Below the pieces are notes generated by a model, which was given only the letters and a program-made list of their open reading frames with translations, made no database searches and had not been told where the DNA came from. A program made the position numbers and the translations under genes. Positions 1 to 7,874 of a DNA stretch of 39,599 nt are shown one piece after another. The stretch is from Polyangiaceae bacterium (lineage in GTDB: Bacteria > Myxococcota_A > Polyangia > Polyangiales > Polyangiaceae). The stretch is taken from assembly GCA_029261965.1 (NCBI GenBank), contig JAJDAH010000048.1, positions 1 to 39,599 on the forward strand. Direction: 5' to 3'. Within the stretch, counting starts at the first letter, position 1. Each line of letters opens with the position of its first letter.

Positions 1-167
1 GGCGTTCCGGCCAGCGACAGCTCGACGATCATGGCGGACTTGCCGGGCTCGGGCCGCAACACCGTCTCGATGACGCTGTCGGGCAGCAGGGACACGTAGT
101 ACTCCGCCGCCTCTTCGCTGCTGCCGTCGAACCACAGGCAGGTACGAACCTTGGGCGTGTTACTCAT
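1..167 (-). CDS. VOC/PhnB-like protein (partial, runs off left edge)
   Basis: The first 55 codons are present; the rest lies outside the window. The protein begins MSNTPKVRTCLWFDGSSEEA and continues with AAEYYVSLLPDS. This matches the start of PhnB-like glyoxalase/VOC proteins (often annotated as 3-demethylubiquinone-9 3-methyltransferase domain, PF06983), which share a CLWFDG...A..FY.SLFPDS opening. Members are small metal-binding or metal-free beta-alpha-beta-beta-beta folds, mostly without an assigned substrate. The ATG at 167 lies 8 nt inside the end of the preceding small ORF, so translation is probably coupled to the tetR gene upstream. Family recognition is good; function is unknown. 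Confidence 0.8.
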   Translation of the reverse strand, partial: MSNTPKVRTCLWFDGSSEEAAEYYVSLLPDSVIETVLRPEPGKSAMIVELSLAGT

Positions 168-276
168 CTCGACTGCGCCTCCTCTCGCCGGACTGCAAGA
201 TGCCCGCGCTCGCCAGGTCTTCGTTGTACTGGCCCGTGGCGGTGAGCAGCGCCAACGAGACGTACCGCCCGTTCAT
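160..276 (-). pseudogene. 38-codon YciI/DGPF-like remnant between tetR and the VOC gene
   Basis: This short frame encodes 38 residues. The stretch LLTATGQYNEDLASAGIL resembles the helix in YciI-like (YCII/DGPF) proteins that usually reads roughly LLAAMGKYNEELVKAGVL, followed by a GEGLHPSS-type segment. Here only GE survives before an Arg-rich tail. Both the first beta strand and the last 80 or so residues of a normal 110-140 aa YciI protein are missing. The ATG overlaps the tetR stop as ATGA, and the stop overlaps the VOC start by 8 nt. It is probably a deletion remnant kept as a translational bridge, or a real microprotein. The similarity is by eye. Confidence 0.55.
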
Positions 277-893
277 TGCTTCTTCTCCACCGTTGAAGGG
301 TGAGTAAACAGGAGCTCGACGTAGCGGCGCAGGTGCTCGACGCTCTCAATCGCGACGCCCACCTCGTTCTTGGCCTTCGCAAGGATGAACGCGCCTTGCA
401 GCACCGCCTGGCTGTGCGCCGCGAGGCTCTCGGCTGTCCAATCGGCGACGAGTCCGCGCTTCGTCATGGCCTCGGCGATGTCGTCTGTGAGCGTGCCGGC
501 GTGCCCGAAGATGCTCGCCGCGCAAGCGTCTCGGATCTGTGGGTACTGCCCGTATGTCTCCTGGACCATGGTCCCGACGACGCACGTGAACTCCGGGATG
601 TCGCCTCGGAGCAGCGCCCGGCGGAACTCGATGTAGCCGAGGACTCGGTCGAGTGGGTCTTCTGCGTCGTGGTACGGCGCGCGCTCGAAGAGCGCGCCGG
701 TCACGGCCGACCAGTGCTCGGCGGCGGCGACACCGAGCTCATCCTTGCTCTTGAAGTAGTGAAAGAACGCGCCCTTGGTCACGCCCGCCCGCGCGCACAG
801 GTCATCGACCGTCATCGCCGAGAAGCCCTTCTCGCGAATCAACGACAACGCTGCATCGAGCAGCTTCTCCTTCGCGGCTCGAGCCTTGGGCAC
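273..893 (-). CDS. TetR/AcrR family transcriptional regulator
   Basis: A 206-residue repressor. The N-terminal TetR helix-turn-helix spans about residues 5-50 (KEKLLDAALSLIREKGFSAM, then TVDDLCARAGVTKGAFFHYF and KSKDEL). The remainder is an all-helical ligand-binding domain whose inducer cannot be read from sequence. I chose the GTG at 893, not the upstream in-frame TTG at 929, because that TTG is the first part of a -35 TTGACA and because a 28-bp palindrome lies between the two. The GTG falls where transcription should start, so the message may be leaderless. The palindrome across its own promoter implies autorepression. It is coupled by ATGA to the YciI-like remnant and through it to the VOC gene. 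Confidence 0.9.
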   Translation of the reverse strand: MPKARAAKEKLLDAALSLIREKGFSAMTVDDLCARAGVTKGAFFHYFKSKDELGVAAAEHWSAVTGALFERAPYHDAEDPLDRVLGYIEFRRALLRGDIPEFTCVVGTMVQETYGQYPQIRDACAASIFGHAGTLTDDIAEAMTKRGLVADWTAESLAAHSQAVLQGAFILAKAKNEVGVAIESVEHLRRYVELLFTHPSTVEKKQ

Positions 894-897
894 GAGC

Positions 898-929
898 CAT
901 ACATACCAACTGGTTGGTATGTATGTCAA
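898..929 (-). promoter_or_regulatory. tetR promoter with 28-bp palindromic operator
   Basis: Positions 898-925 form an inverted repeat with 13-nt arms (CATACATACCAAC and its complement) around two unpaired central bases. On the minus strand TTGACA (929-924) is a consensus -35. After an 18-nt spacer, TATGTA (905-900) is a fair -10. The arms cover the spacer and the -10. The predicted transcription start is about 893, the GTG itself. ACATACCAAC-type palindromes are common operators of TetR regulators. Binding is inferred. Confidence 0.75.
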
Positions 930-1061
930 TTGCCCATGAATCTGCTCTACCGGCGCCCCAGAGTCTCGCTCGGGCGGATGAAGGCGGGGTGGGTCACGGC
1001 AGCCGAGGCCTTCGCGATGTTCTCCGGCCGCGAAACCTGAGGAGGCTCGCCTCCCGCGCGT

Positions 1062-1619
1062 TCATTGCCAGCGAAGAGTCACGCGCAGCGAGCCCAGGTA
1101 GAGTCCATGCGTCCCGGACACGTTCTTCGCGCGAGTCATCTCGATGCAATAGATGAGGACTTCCGCCATCGACGCTCTGGCGTGAGGCGTCTCGCAATAC
1201 GGGTGGTCCGACAAGGTCCAGACGGCTTGTTTGTCGTCGACTTCGACGGTGACCCGTCCGCCGCGGTTGTCACGGTCCCAAAGCTCGGGAGCGCGATTGA
1301 GTAGCATCTTCGGGGACACCATCGTCAGTAGGGCGCGACGCACTCGGCCGAAGCCGAGATCGACCTGTCGCCGCGTGTACTCGACCATCGTGTCGCGGCT
1401 GCGTTCGGCGGGACCCTCCCAAACGCCGAAGGTCCACGTGATGAGGTTCTCGACGGGGATCCAGCTCATCGCCGTCGAGATGTCCGAGATGGTCTTTTGC
1501 ACGTCCTCGGGCATGGCTTGCACCACCGCCGCGGTCGCCTCGTCGCCGAACTGCTGCTTGGCGGCGTCGACGGACGCGCCGAGCTGGTAGTAACGAATGC
1601 TGTGCGAAGGCTCGCTCAC
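1062..1619 (-). CDS. V4R/DUF2378-like small soluble protein
   Basis: An unassigned protein of 185 residues from the GTG at 1619 (a TTG at 1649 is also in frame). The N-terminal half is helical. About residues 95-185 read like the sensor-type fold of Myxococcota DUF2378 (TIGR02265) and V4R proteins. That part contains a helix ending in SPKMLLNRAPELWDRDNRGG, then beta-rich VTVEVDDKQAVWTLSDHPYC, then MAEVLIYCIEMTRAKNV, and a closing strand LRVTLRW. There is no signal peptide or membrane segment. It stands alone, between tetR and the end of the RND gene, on the minus strand. A TACAAT lies about 10-15 nt before the GTG. Family assignment is tentative and no function is proposed. Confidence 0.5.
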   Translation of the reverse strand: MSEPSHSIRYYQLGASVDAAKQQFGDEATAAVVQAMPEDVQKTISDISTAMSWIPVENLITWTFGVWEGPAERSRDTMVEYTRRQVDLGFGRVRRALLTMVSPKMLLNRAPELWDRDNRGGRVTVEVDDKQAVWTLSDHPYCETPHARASMAEVLIYCIEMTRAKNVSGTHGLYLGSLRVTLRWQ

Positions 1620-1806
1620 TTTCGTCGCATTGTAGCCCCAACTGGCCAAGCGCGGTGTCGTGACCTCCGGCTCGTTCGGCGGCGAGAGTTCCGCGCGGAG
1701 CGATGTGCAAAAAGGTATCTGGCCCTACCCGAGAGCTTCGCGTGGGCGTGGCGCTCGCTCCTCGGAGCGGGCGAACGGCGACGCCGCGGATTCGCTCGAG
1801 GGTGTT

Positions 1807-4800
1807 TCAACGGAAGCTGGGGGCGAGCACATCCTCCACGCCCGCGAACCGGGCGAACAGGGCAGGGATGACCACCAGATTGAGCGCTGTAGCGCTCACC
1901 AGACCACCGAGGATGACCGTGGCCATCGGCCCCTGGATTTCGTGTCCAGGCTCACCCGAGGACATCGCGATCGGAATGAGAGCCAGCGCCGCGGTGAGCG
2001 CCGTCATGAGAATCGGGGTCAGCCGATGCACGCTGCCTTCGATGACCGCGGTCTGCACGGGCAACCCGTCCTCGCGGATCAGCTTTCGATAGTGCGAGAT
2101 CATCATGATGCCGTTGCGGCTGGCAATGCCGAACAGCGTGATGAATCCGACGAGGGAGGCTACCGTGATGATGCCGTCGGTGAGCCACACCGCCACCGCG
2201 CCGCCAACCAGAGCGAAGGGCAAGTTGACCATCACGATGATCGCGTGGCGCATCGAGCGGAAAGCGGTGGACAGGAGCAGCAGCATCCCAAAAACGGCGA
2301 ACAACGACAGACCCACGATCGTGCGGCTGGCGGCGGCTTCGCTCTCGAATTCGCCGCCGAGGGCGTAGCGATATCCACTGGGCATCGGCACCGAGCTCCG
2401 GAGCGCGGATTCGATCTCTTCGACGGCGCCCTTCACGTCGCGGCCTGACACGTTGGCACTGACCACGAGGCGCCGTTCGACGTTTTCGCGATTGATGAGG
2501 TTCGGCCCCATCGTGCGATCGATCGACGCCACCGCCTCGAGCGGCACGAAACGTGTCCCCTCGGCCTCGAGGGGCAAAGAGCGCATGCGGTCGATGTCTT
2601 CGAGGTAGTCAGCGGGAAATCGCGCGACGATGGCTCGGGTTCGTTCGTGTTCCCACCAGGTGCCCACGCGTTCGCCGGCGAGCGCCATCTGCACGAAGTG
2701 GATGAGATCTCCCTGGGATCGACCCAGCACGGCAATTTCGGTCGCCCGCGGGCGGATGACGAGGTGAGGGACCTCGGTTTGCTGCTCGACGCTCACATCC
2801 ACCGTGCCGCGCACGCTTCGCACCGCGCTCTCCGCGCGCCGGGCGAGCGAGCGAAGCGTGTCGAGATCGGGGCCGAACAGCTTCACCGCAATCGTCGTCC
2901 GAACGCCGCTCAGCATGTGGTCGATCCGGTGGCTGATGGGCTGGCCGACGGTCACCGTGAGTCCGGGGATGCCGGCTGCCATGGCGCGCACGTCTTCGAG
3001 AACCTGGTCTCGGTGGTGCTTGTTTTCGAGATCGAGGGTCACCTCGAGCTCGGAGTAGTTCACGTCGAGCGCGTGCTCGTCTTCTTCTGCGCGGCCCGTG
3101 AACCGGATGACCGACGTGACCGCCGGATGCTCGGTGAGCACGCGTTCGAGTCGCGCCGCGATGTTGCTCGACGTTTCGAGCGACGTGCCCGGCGCCGTGG
3201 CGGCGGCGATGTTCAGCGCGCCTTCGTTGAACGGTGGCAGGAACCCGCGTCCGAAGGTGGCGAGGGCGGCGCCTGCCAGCACGACTCCGACAATCGACAG
3301 CGCGGTGACGAGTGTCGTCGCCCGGAGGGTGGCGCGCACGAAGGGGCGGTAGGCGCTCTCGAGCCACCGCGCGACGAAGCTCTGCCGCACCCGCTCGCCG
3401 CCTCGTTCGTCGCGAAGCAGGAGCAGGCAGAGGACCGGAGTCACGGTCAGCGCCACCAAAAGCGAGGTGGCGATGCTCGTGACGAAGGCGAGGCCGAGTG
3501 GGCCGAGCAGCCGCCCTTCGAGGCCGCTCAGGAAGAACATGGGGAGGAAGGCCAGGATGATGATCGCCGTCGCGTACACTATGGAGCCGCGAATTTCACG
3601 CGACCCCTCGAGCACGACGTGGAACGTCGCGAGACGTTCGGTCGCCGGCAACTTGCCGTTCTCGCGCAGGCGCCGGTGCACGTTGTCCACGTCGATGATG
3701 GCGTCGTCGACGAGCTCGCCGATGGCGATGGCGAATCCACCGAGCGTCATCGTGTTGATCGAGGCGTCGGTCATGCGCAAGACCACGATGCCAGAGAGCA
3801 GCGACAGGGGCAGGGCGACGACGCTGATGAACGTCGTCCGCCAGCTCATGAGGAACATCAAGAGCACGATGACGACGAGGGCTCCGGCCTCGACGAGAAC
3901 GCGGGTGACGTTGTCCACCGCCACCCGAATGAACTGCGCCTGACGAAAACCCTTCCGATACAGCGTTACGCCCTCGGGCAGACTGGCTTCGATGCCGTCG
4001 AGGGATTGATCGATCCTCCGAGTGAGGTCGAGCGTATTCGCTCGCGATTGCTTCTGGATCTTCAGGACGACGGCGTTTTCCCCGTTCACCGATGCCGTGC
4101 CCCGACGGACCGCCGAGCCGGTGGCGACGTCGGCGACGTCCCGAAGCATGATGGGAACGTCGTCCTTGCGGGCGACGACGGTTCGGCCGAGATCTTCGAG
4201 CGACGACGGTCGACCGAAGGCGCGCACCAGGTATTCCTGCGGTCCGGCGATGTGGAAGCTCCCGCTTCCGGCGGCCGAGGCCCGGTGGAGCGCCTCGACG
4301 ACGCTGTGCGCCGAGAGCTCGTGAGCCATGAGTCTCTCGGGACGAAGAGTCACGTGGACTTGAGCCACCTCGCCACCGATGGGCACGACTTGGGCCACCC
4401 CCGGAATCGAAAGCAAGGTTCGACGCACGTCCCAGTCCGCCACGGTTCTGAGATCCCGAGGCGACATGCCGTCCTTGGCGAGCAATCCAACGAACATGAT
4501 CTCGCCCATGATCGACGTGGCGGGCGCGAGCACTGGCTCCGGGTGCTCTTCGCGCCCGCCGTGGGCGACTCTCAGGCGCTCGTTGACCACCTGTCGTGCC
4601 ACGAGAGGATCGACGTCCCATTCGAACTCGACCCAGATGAGCGAGAGCCCGATCGCGCTGGATGAGCGAATGCGGCGCACGCCTCCGGCTCCGTTCAGCG
4701 CTTGTTCCAGCGGAATGGTCACCGTCTGCTCGACCTCCTCGGGCGAGAGCCCGTGGGCCTCGGTGACTACTGTCACCGTGGGTGCGGTCAGCTCGGGCAA

Positions 4801-4914
4801 GACGTCGACCGGCATCGTGCGAATCGAGTCGACTCCGTGGGCGGCGACGAGCACCGCAAGGAACAGGACGAGCCAAGGACGCCTGAGGGAGTTGCGGATG
4901 ATGAGATCGAACAT
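1807..4914 (-). CDS. HME-type RND heavy-metal efflux permease (CzcA/CusA family)
   Basis: At 1035 residues this is the normal length for an RND pump. It has the N-terminal membrane helix (LVLFLAVLVAAHGV), the periplasmic VVTEAHGLSPEEVEQTVTIP region typical of CzcA/CusA proteins, two large periplasmic loops, and two blocks of membrane helices. It should drive proton-coupled export of metal ions from periplasm or cytoplasm through the adaptor and outer-membrane factor encoded just upstream. The TM4 motif near residue 400 is GELVDDAIIDVDN. This is neither the CzcA form (DFG...DGA...EN) nor the CusA form (A.GAMVDAA...EN), so substrate cannot be assigned from it. The ATG starts 9 nt after the adaptor stop. 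It is the last gene of the efflux operon. Confidence 0.93.
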   Translation of the reverse strand: MFDLIIRNSLRRPWLVLFLAVLVAAHGVDSIRTMPVDVLPELTAPTVTVVTEAHGLSPEEVEQTVTIPLEQALNGAGGVRRIRSSSAIGLSLIWVEFEWDVDPLVARQVVNERLRVAHGGREEHPEPVLAPATSIMGEIMFVGLLAKDGMSPRDLRTVADWDVRRTLLSIPGVAQVVPIGGEVAQVHVTLRPERLMAHELSAHSVVEALHRASAAGSGSFHIAGPQEYLVRAFGRPSSLEDLGRTVVARKDDVPIMLRDVADVATGSAVRRGTASVNGENAVVLKIQKQSRANTLDLTRRIDQSLDGIEASLPEGVTLYRKGFRQAQFIRVAVDNVTRVLVEAGALVVIVLLMFLMSWRTTFISVVALPLSLLSGIVVLRMTDASINTMTLGGFAIAIGELVDDAIIDVDNVHRRLRENGKLPATERLATFHVVLEGSREIRGSIVYATAIIILAFLPMFFLSGLEGRLLGPLGLAFVTSIATSLLVALTVTPVLCLLLLRDERGGERVRQSFVARWLESAYRPFVRATLRATTLVTALSIVGVVLAGAALATFGRGFLPPFNEGALNIAAATAPGTSLETSSNIAARLERVLTEHPAVTSVIRFTGRAEEDEHALDVNYSELEVTLDLENKHHRDQVLEDVRAMAAGIPGLTVTVGQPISHRIDHMLSGVRTTIAVKLFGPDLDTLRSLARRAESAVRSVRGTVDVSVEQQTEVPHLVIRPRATEIAVLGRSQGDLIHFVQMALAGERVGTWWEHERTRAIVARFPADYLEDIDRMRSLPLEAEGTRFVPLEAVASIDRTMGPNLINRENVERRLVVSANVSGRDVKGAVEEIESALRSSVPMPSGYRYALGGEFESEAAASRTIVGLSLFAVFGMLLLLSTAFRSMRHAIIVMVNLPFALVGGAVAVWLTDGIITVASLVGFITLFGIASRNGIMMISHYRKLIREDGLPVQTAVIEGSVHRLTPILMTALTAALALIPIAMSSGEPGHEIQGPMATVILGGLVSATALNLVVIPALFARFAGVEDVLAPSFR

Positions 4915-4923
4915 CGTTCGGGC

Positions 4924-6483
4924 TCAGTGCTGGTGGGACTCCACCGTGCCCATCACGCTCGCGAGGTGGATGTCGTAGCCGCCCTGGCTGACGACGCGTT
5001 CGTCGGTCTTCACCCCGCTGACGATTTCGACGTAGTCGTTGTCGGAAACCCCGACGACCACGCGTCGCTTCTCGAAACTCTCGCCTTCGAGCTGAACGAA
5101 CACGTAGGGGCGAGTGTTGATATCCACGACCGCGCCGCGGGGCACGGCGACCCGTTCTTCGACTTTACCGACGCTGAGTAGAAGAACGACTCGCGCACCG
5201 GATCTCAGATCGTGACTCGGCTCCTCTTGTCCGTCGCCGAGCTTTACTTGGGCGATCCAAGTGGCCAACTGCGTCTTCGGGTCGACGATCGGGTGAAGCG
5301 ACAGGAGCTTGGCTCTCCCCCGTACGTCGACGCGCTCGCCCTCGGCCGTGCGGATCGCCACGGGAACCGCGGGACTGAGCTCGTGATCCGGCCGAACGAC
5401 GAATCGCGCTCTGAGCCAACGGCTGCGCTCGCCGCCGATGCGCACGAGCGGTGCGCCGGGCGCCACGGGCTCGCCGTTCGCCACCAGGATCTCCGTGACG
5501 ACGCCGGCCAAAGACGACTTCACGGAGAGACCGCCTTTGCCGCCGGGGGCGACGACCCGCGCGAGGCGACCCCGGGTGGCCTTGAGCCGAGCGTTTGCTC
5601 GCTCGACGTCGTTACGGGCCGTCGTCAGCCTCTTGTTGGGCAGGAGCCCATCGGCGACGAGCGGCTTGATGCGTTGTAGCTCGGCGAGTGCCTGGTTCTT
5701 CGCGACCCTCGCTTCGTCGACTGCGCCGGTGAGCTCGCTGAAATCGTCGCCCGCCACCGTCGGAGCGATGCTGCCGACCTGCTGACCCCGGTCGATGTGC
5801 AGACCCTCGGCGAGTGACAGTTTCGGACTGTGGAAAAATCGGCCGGAGGTCGGCGCGGAAATCGTGAGTCGATCGCTGCCCGCCGGCTCGACGATCGCCG
5901 GGAGCTCGACTTCTCGGGCCATCTTTCGTTTGACCGAAAGCGACGTGGCGAAGGGAATGACCCACTGCTGCTCCTTCGTGAAGCCGAGGCTTGGCGACTC
6001 CTCGTGGGCCTCGGCCTCGCCGCCGACTTCGACCTTGCCGCAGTCGAAGCGCGCCTTCTGTTGGCCGAGCTCGTAGCGAACGACGACTTCGTACGCGCCC
6101 GGCGGGGGAGATTTGGATTCCGGCGTGAAGATGCCCGCTCGTGCTACCGCGTCGGCGCGAGCCTCGGTGACCACGCTTCCGCCACTTCGCCACTCCACCG
6201 TGAGCACACCCTTCATCGCCGGCTTGAAGTCGACGAGTCGGGTGATGTGGGCGTGGTAGCCGACGTTTTTTCCCTCTTGGGGGCGGTCGATTTCCACGAA
6301 GAGCTCGAACTCGTCGGTCCACGCCGTGCACCCGATGGACTCGTCTCCGCCGTGCTCGTGCTCCTCTTGCTTCGACTCGGCGTGCTCGTGGCCGTGATCC
6401 TGGCCATGACCATGGCCGTCATGCTCGTGGTCATGGCAACCGAGCGCGAGCAACGCGACGCCCGCTTTGGCGGCCAGCTTCAA
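4924..6483 (-). CDS. RND efflux periplasmic adaptor (CzcB/CusB-like) with His-rich lipoprotein N-terminus
   Basis: From the TTG at 6483 the protein has 519 residues, longer than a typical adaptor (350-450). A lipobox (LALGC, Cys16) follows a short signal peptide. Residues 17-50 are packed with His, Asp and Glu (HDHEHDGHGHGQDHGHEH), a likely metal-binding tail. An extra domain of about 120 residues comes before the adaptor core. The core has barrel and lipoyl-like segments, a helical hairpin near AKNQALAELQRIKPLVADGL, and the membrane-proximal end. TTG is preferred because GGAG lies 7 nt upstream and it overlaps the preceding stop as TTGA; a GTG at 6501 would overlap by 22 nt. The adaptor links the inner-membrane pump to the TolC-like factor. 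Confidence 0.88.
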   Translation of the reverse strand: MKLAAKAGVALLALGCHDHEHDGHGHGQDHGHEHAESKQEEHEHGGDESIGCTAWTDEFELFVEIDRPQEGKNVGYHAHITRLVDFKPAMKGVLTVEWRSGGSVVTEARADAVARAGIFTPESKSPPPGAYEVVVRYELGQQKARFDCGKVEVGGEAEAHEESPSLGFTKEQQWVIPFATSLSVKRKMAREVELPAIVEPAGSDRLTISAPTSGRFFHSPKLSLAEGLHIDRGQQVGSIAPTVAGDDFSELTGAVDEARVAKNQALAELQRIKPLVADGLLPNKRLTTARNDVERANARLKATRGRLARVVAPGGKGGLSVKSSLAGVVTEILVANGEPVAPGAPLVRIGGERSRWLRARFVVRPDHELSPAVPVAIRTAEGERVDVRGRAKLLSLHPIVDPKTQLATWIAQVKLGDGQEEPSHDLRSGARVVLLLSVGKVEERVAVPRGAVVDINTRPYVFVQLEGESFEKRRVVVGVSDNDYVEIVSGVKTDERVVSQGGYDIHLASVMGTVESHQH

Positions 6484-7862
6484 GGGGCTGCTCCGTTGCA
6501 CGCTGCGCCGAGCTCGGTCTCGGCGAAACGACCGCGTGCTTTCACCAAGGTCATGATGGCGTCGGCTCGCGCCCCGGCGAGCTCGATCAGCAGGAGCTCG
6601 AGCTCGGTGCGGCTGCGAGTCGCCTGCATGACGGCCAAAAGCTCACCCTCACCGGCGAGGTAGAGCCGTTGGGCCCCGTTCTCGGTTTTCTTCGCGAGCT
6701 CGACTGCTTTTTTCAGTCGCGGCATCGTCTGGGCGATCGCCGTCAGGCGCTGCCGTGCGGCTTGCCTCTCGGCCCGCGATTGACGTTCGGTTTGGCCGAG
6801 CTTCGCGCTCGCAATGGCCGCTCGGGCCTCGGCTCGTTGGGCTTCAGCTTGTCCGTGGTCGAATAGAGTGAGCGGCACGGACAAGGAAAGCGAGAATCCG
6901 TGCCCGGTTTCGCTCGCCTCGCTGCCGACGACCCGATAGCCCGCGAACAAGTCGACGTCCGGCACGCGTTTCCTTCGCGCGGCGTCGGCTTCGATTCGAC
7001 TCGCCTCAGCAGCTTTTTCGAGCGCGGCCACGGCCGGATTCGTCGCTGGCGTTCGGCCGTCGGCCGGGGGCGCCGCTCCCCCGAGCTCGCCGAGCTCTGC
7101 GGTGAGCTCGACCGAAGCGTCGAGCACGGTTTCGAGCCAGGCCATTTGCGAGGTCAGCTCGAGCTCGTGCGACACCCGGCCCGCAGCGCTCAGCTCGGCT
7201 TCGACGAGCAAGCGGTCCCGGTCGAGCTGGGCGTTTTCTCCACTACCCTCGAGTCGTTCGAGCTTCTTGACCAGGAACTCGTAAGCGTCCTGTTGGGCCT
7301 GCAACACGTCGAGGCGTGCGCGCGCCAGCGAAGCGCGGACGAACGCCCGTCGGAACGACAAGGCGGCCACGAGCCGCTGATGACTGGACTCGAGCTCGAT
7401 CTGTGCTTGCCGCGCCGCGGCCGCAGACTTCATGAGGCCCCGTTTTCCGCCGAGACTGATGGGGATCTCTATTCCGACCACCGTTTCGTGGTCGCGTTCG
7501 CCCGTCAGGCTGCGGTCGTGCGCGCCAAGCAACGTGGGGTTCGGTCGAGTAGCCGCCTCGGTGACCCCCGCACTGGCCAAGAGCGCCCGGCCACGGGCAA
7601 CCGCTACTTCCGGGCCTGTCTGACAGAAGTGCCGGGTGGCGTGAATTTCGTCGAGCCGCTCGAGTGATGTCGCGCCGAGCCCCCGAGGGGCGTTGGCGTG
7701 GCTCGGCGCACCGGCTGGCCATGTCGACGCTCGTGCCCCGCCGCCCGCGGTCGCCCCGCCGCAGCTGGCCACCGAGCACGAGAGGACGAGCAACAAGCAG
7801 GAAAAAACCGATTGCCAATCGGTTTTTTGGTTCGACGACGGCCGGTGTGTGGTGAAAAACAC
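6480..7862 (-). CDS. TolC-family outer-membrane factor (CzcC-like lipoprotein)
   Basis: A 460-residue protein with a signal peptide ending in a lipobox (VASC, Cys34) and two OEP repeats rich in Ala/Glu/Arg helices. One example is the conserved segment EIPISLGGKRGLMKSAAAAR; another is SLSVPLTLFDHGQAEAQRAE, typical of CzcC/CusC relatives. It forms the outer-membrane channel of the tripartite efflux system. The GTG at 7862 lies 12 nt after the M56 stop and has AAAAGGG 6 nt upstream, so it is the best start. This places a perfect palindrome (7802-7828) inside codons 12-21, which is odd. A shorter start at a TTG codon after the palindrome would leave the palindrome upstream but gives a poor signal peptide. 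It overlaps or abuts the adaptor start. Confidence 0.87.
   Translation of the reverse strand: MFFTTHRPSSNQKTDWQSVFSCLLLVLSCSVASCGGATAGGGARASTWPAGAPSHANAPRGLGATSLERLDEIHATRHFCQTGPEVAVARGRALLASAGVTEAATRPNPTLLGAHDRSLTGERDHETVVGIEIPISLGGKRGLMKSAAAARQAQIELESSHQRLVAALSFRRAFVRASLARARLDVLQAQQDAYEFLVKKLERLEGSGENAQLDRDRLLVEAELSAAGRVSHELELTSQMAWLETVLDASVELTAELGELGGAAPPADGRTPATNPAVAALEKAAEASRIEADAARRKRVPDVDLFAGYRVVGSEASETGHGFSLSLSVPLTLFDHGQAEAQRAEARAAIASAKLGQTERQSRAERQAARQRLTAIAQTMPRLKKAVELAKKTENGAQRLYLAGEGELLAVMQATRSRTELELLLIELAGARADAIMTLVKARGRFAETELGAACNGAAP
7802..7828. promoter_or_regulatory. Perfect 27-bp palindrome at the start of the outer-membrane factor gene
   Basis: Arms of 13 nt (AAAAAACCGATTG and its complement) flank a single central C. 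On the minus strand the centre reads TTGGCA, like a -35. Aligned with the palindrome over the blaI promoter (9257-9283) it is nearly identical, differing only at a few central and end positions. The simplest reading is a second operator for the BlaI-type repressor, giving the efflux genes their own control. Because the A/T tracts flank a short GC stem, it could instead be a bidirectional terminator or attenuator, or a dispersed palindromic repeat. Confidence 0.6.
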
Positions 7863-7874
7863 GACGCGCCCTTT

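Noticed and set aside
2647-4665. A 672-codon open frame on the plus strand opposite the RND gene
   Set aside because: It is antisense to a clear RND pump, its translation is Arg/His/Asp-rich with no known motif, and GC-rich codon bias explains such long mirror frames.
7802-7828. Simple intrinsic terminator after the M56 gene
   Set aside because: Not excluded, but a near-identical copy sits over the blaI promoter where termination makes little sense, so the operator reading was preferred.
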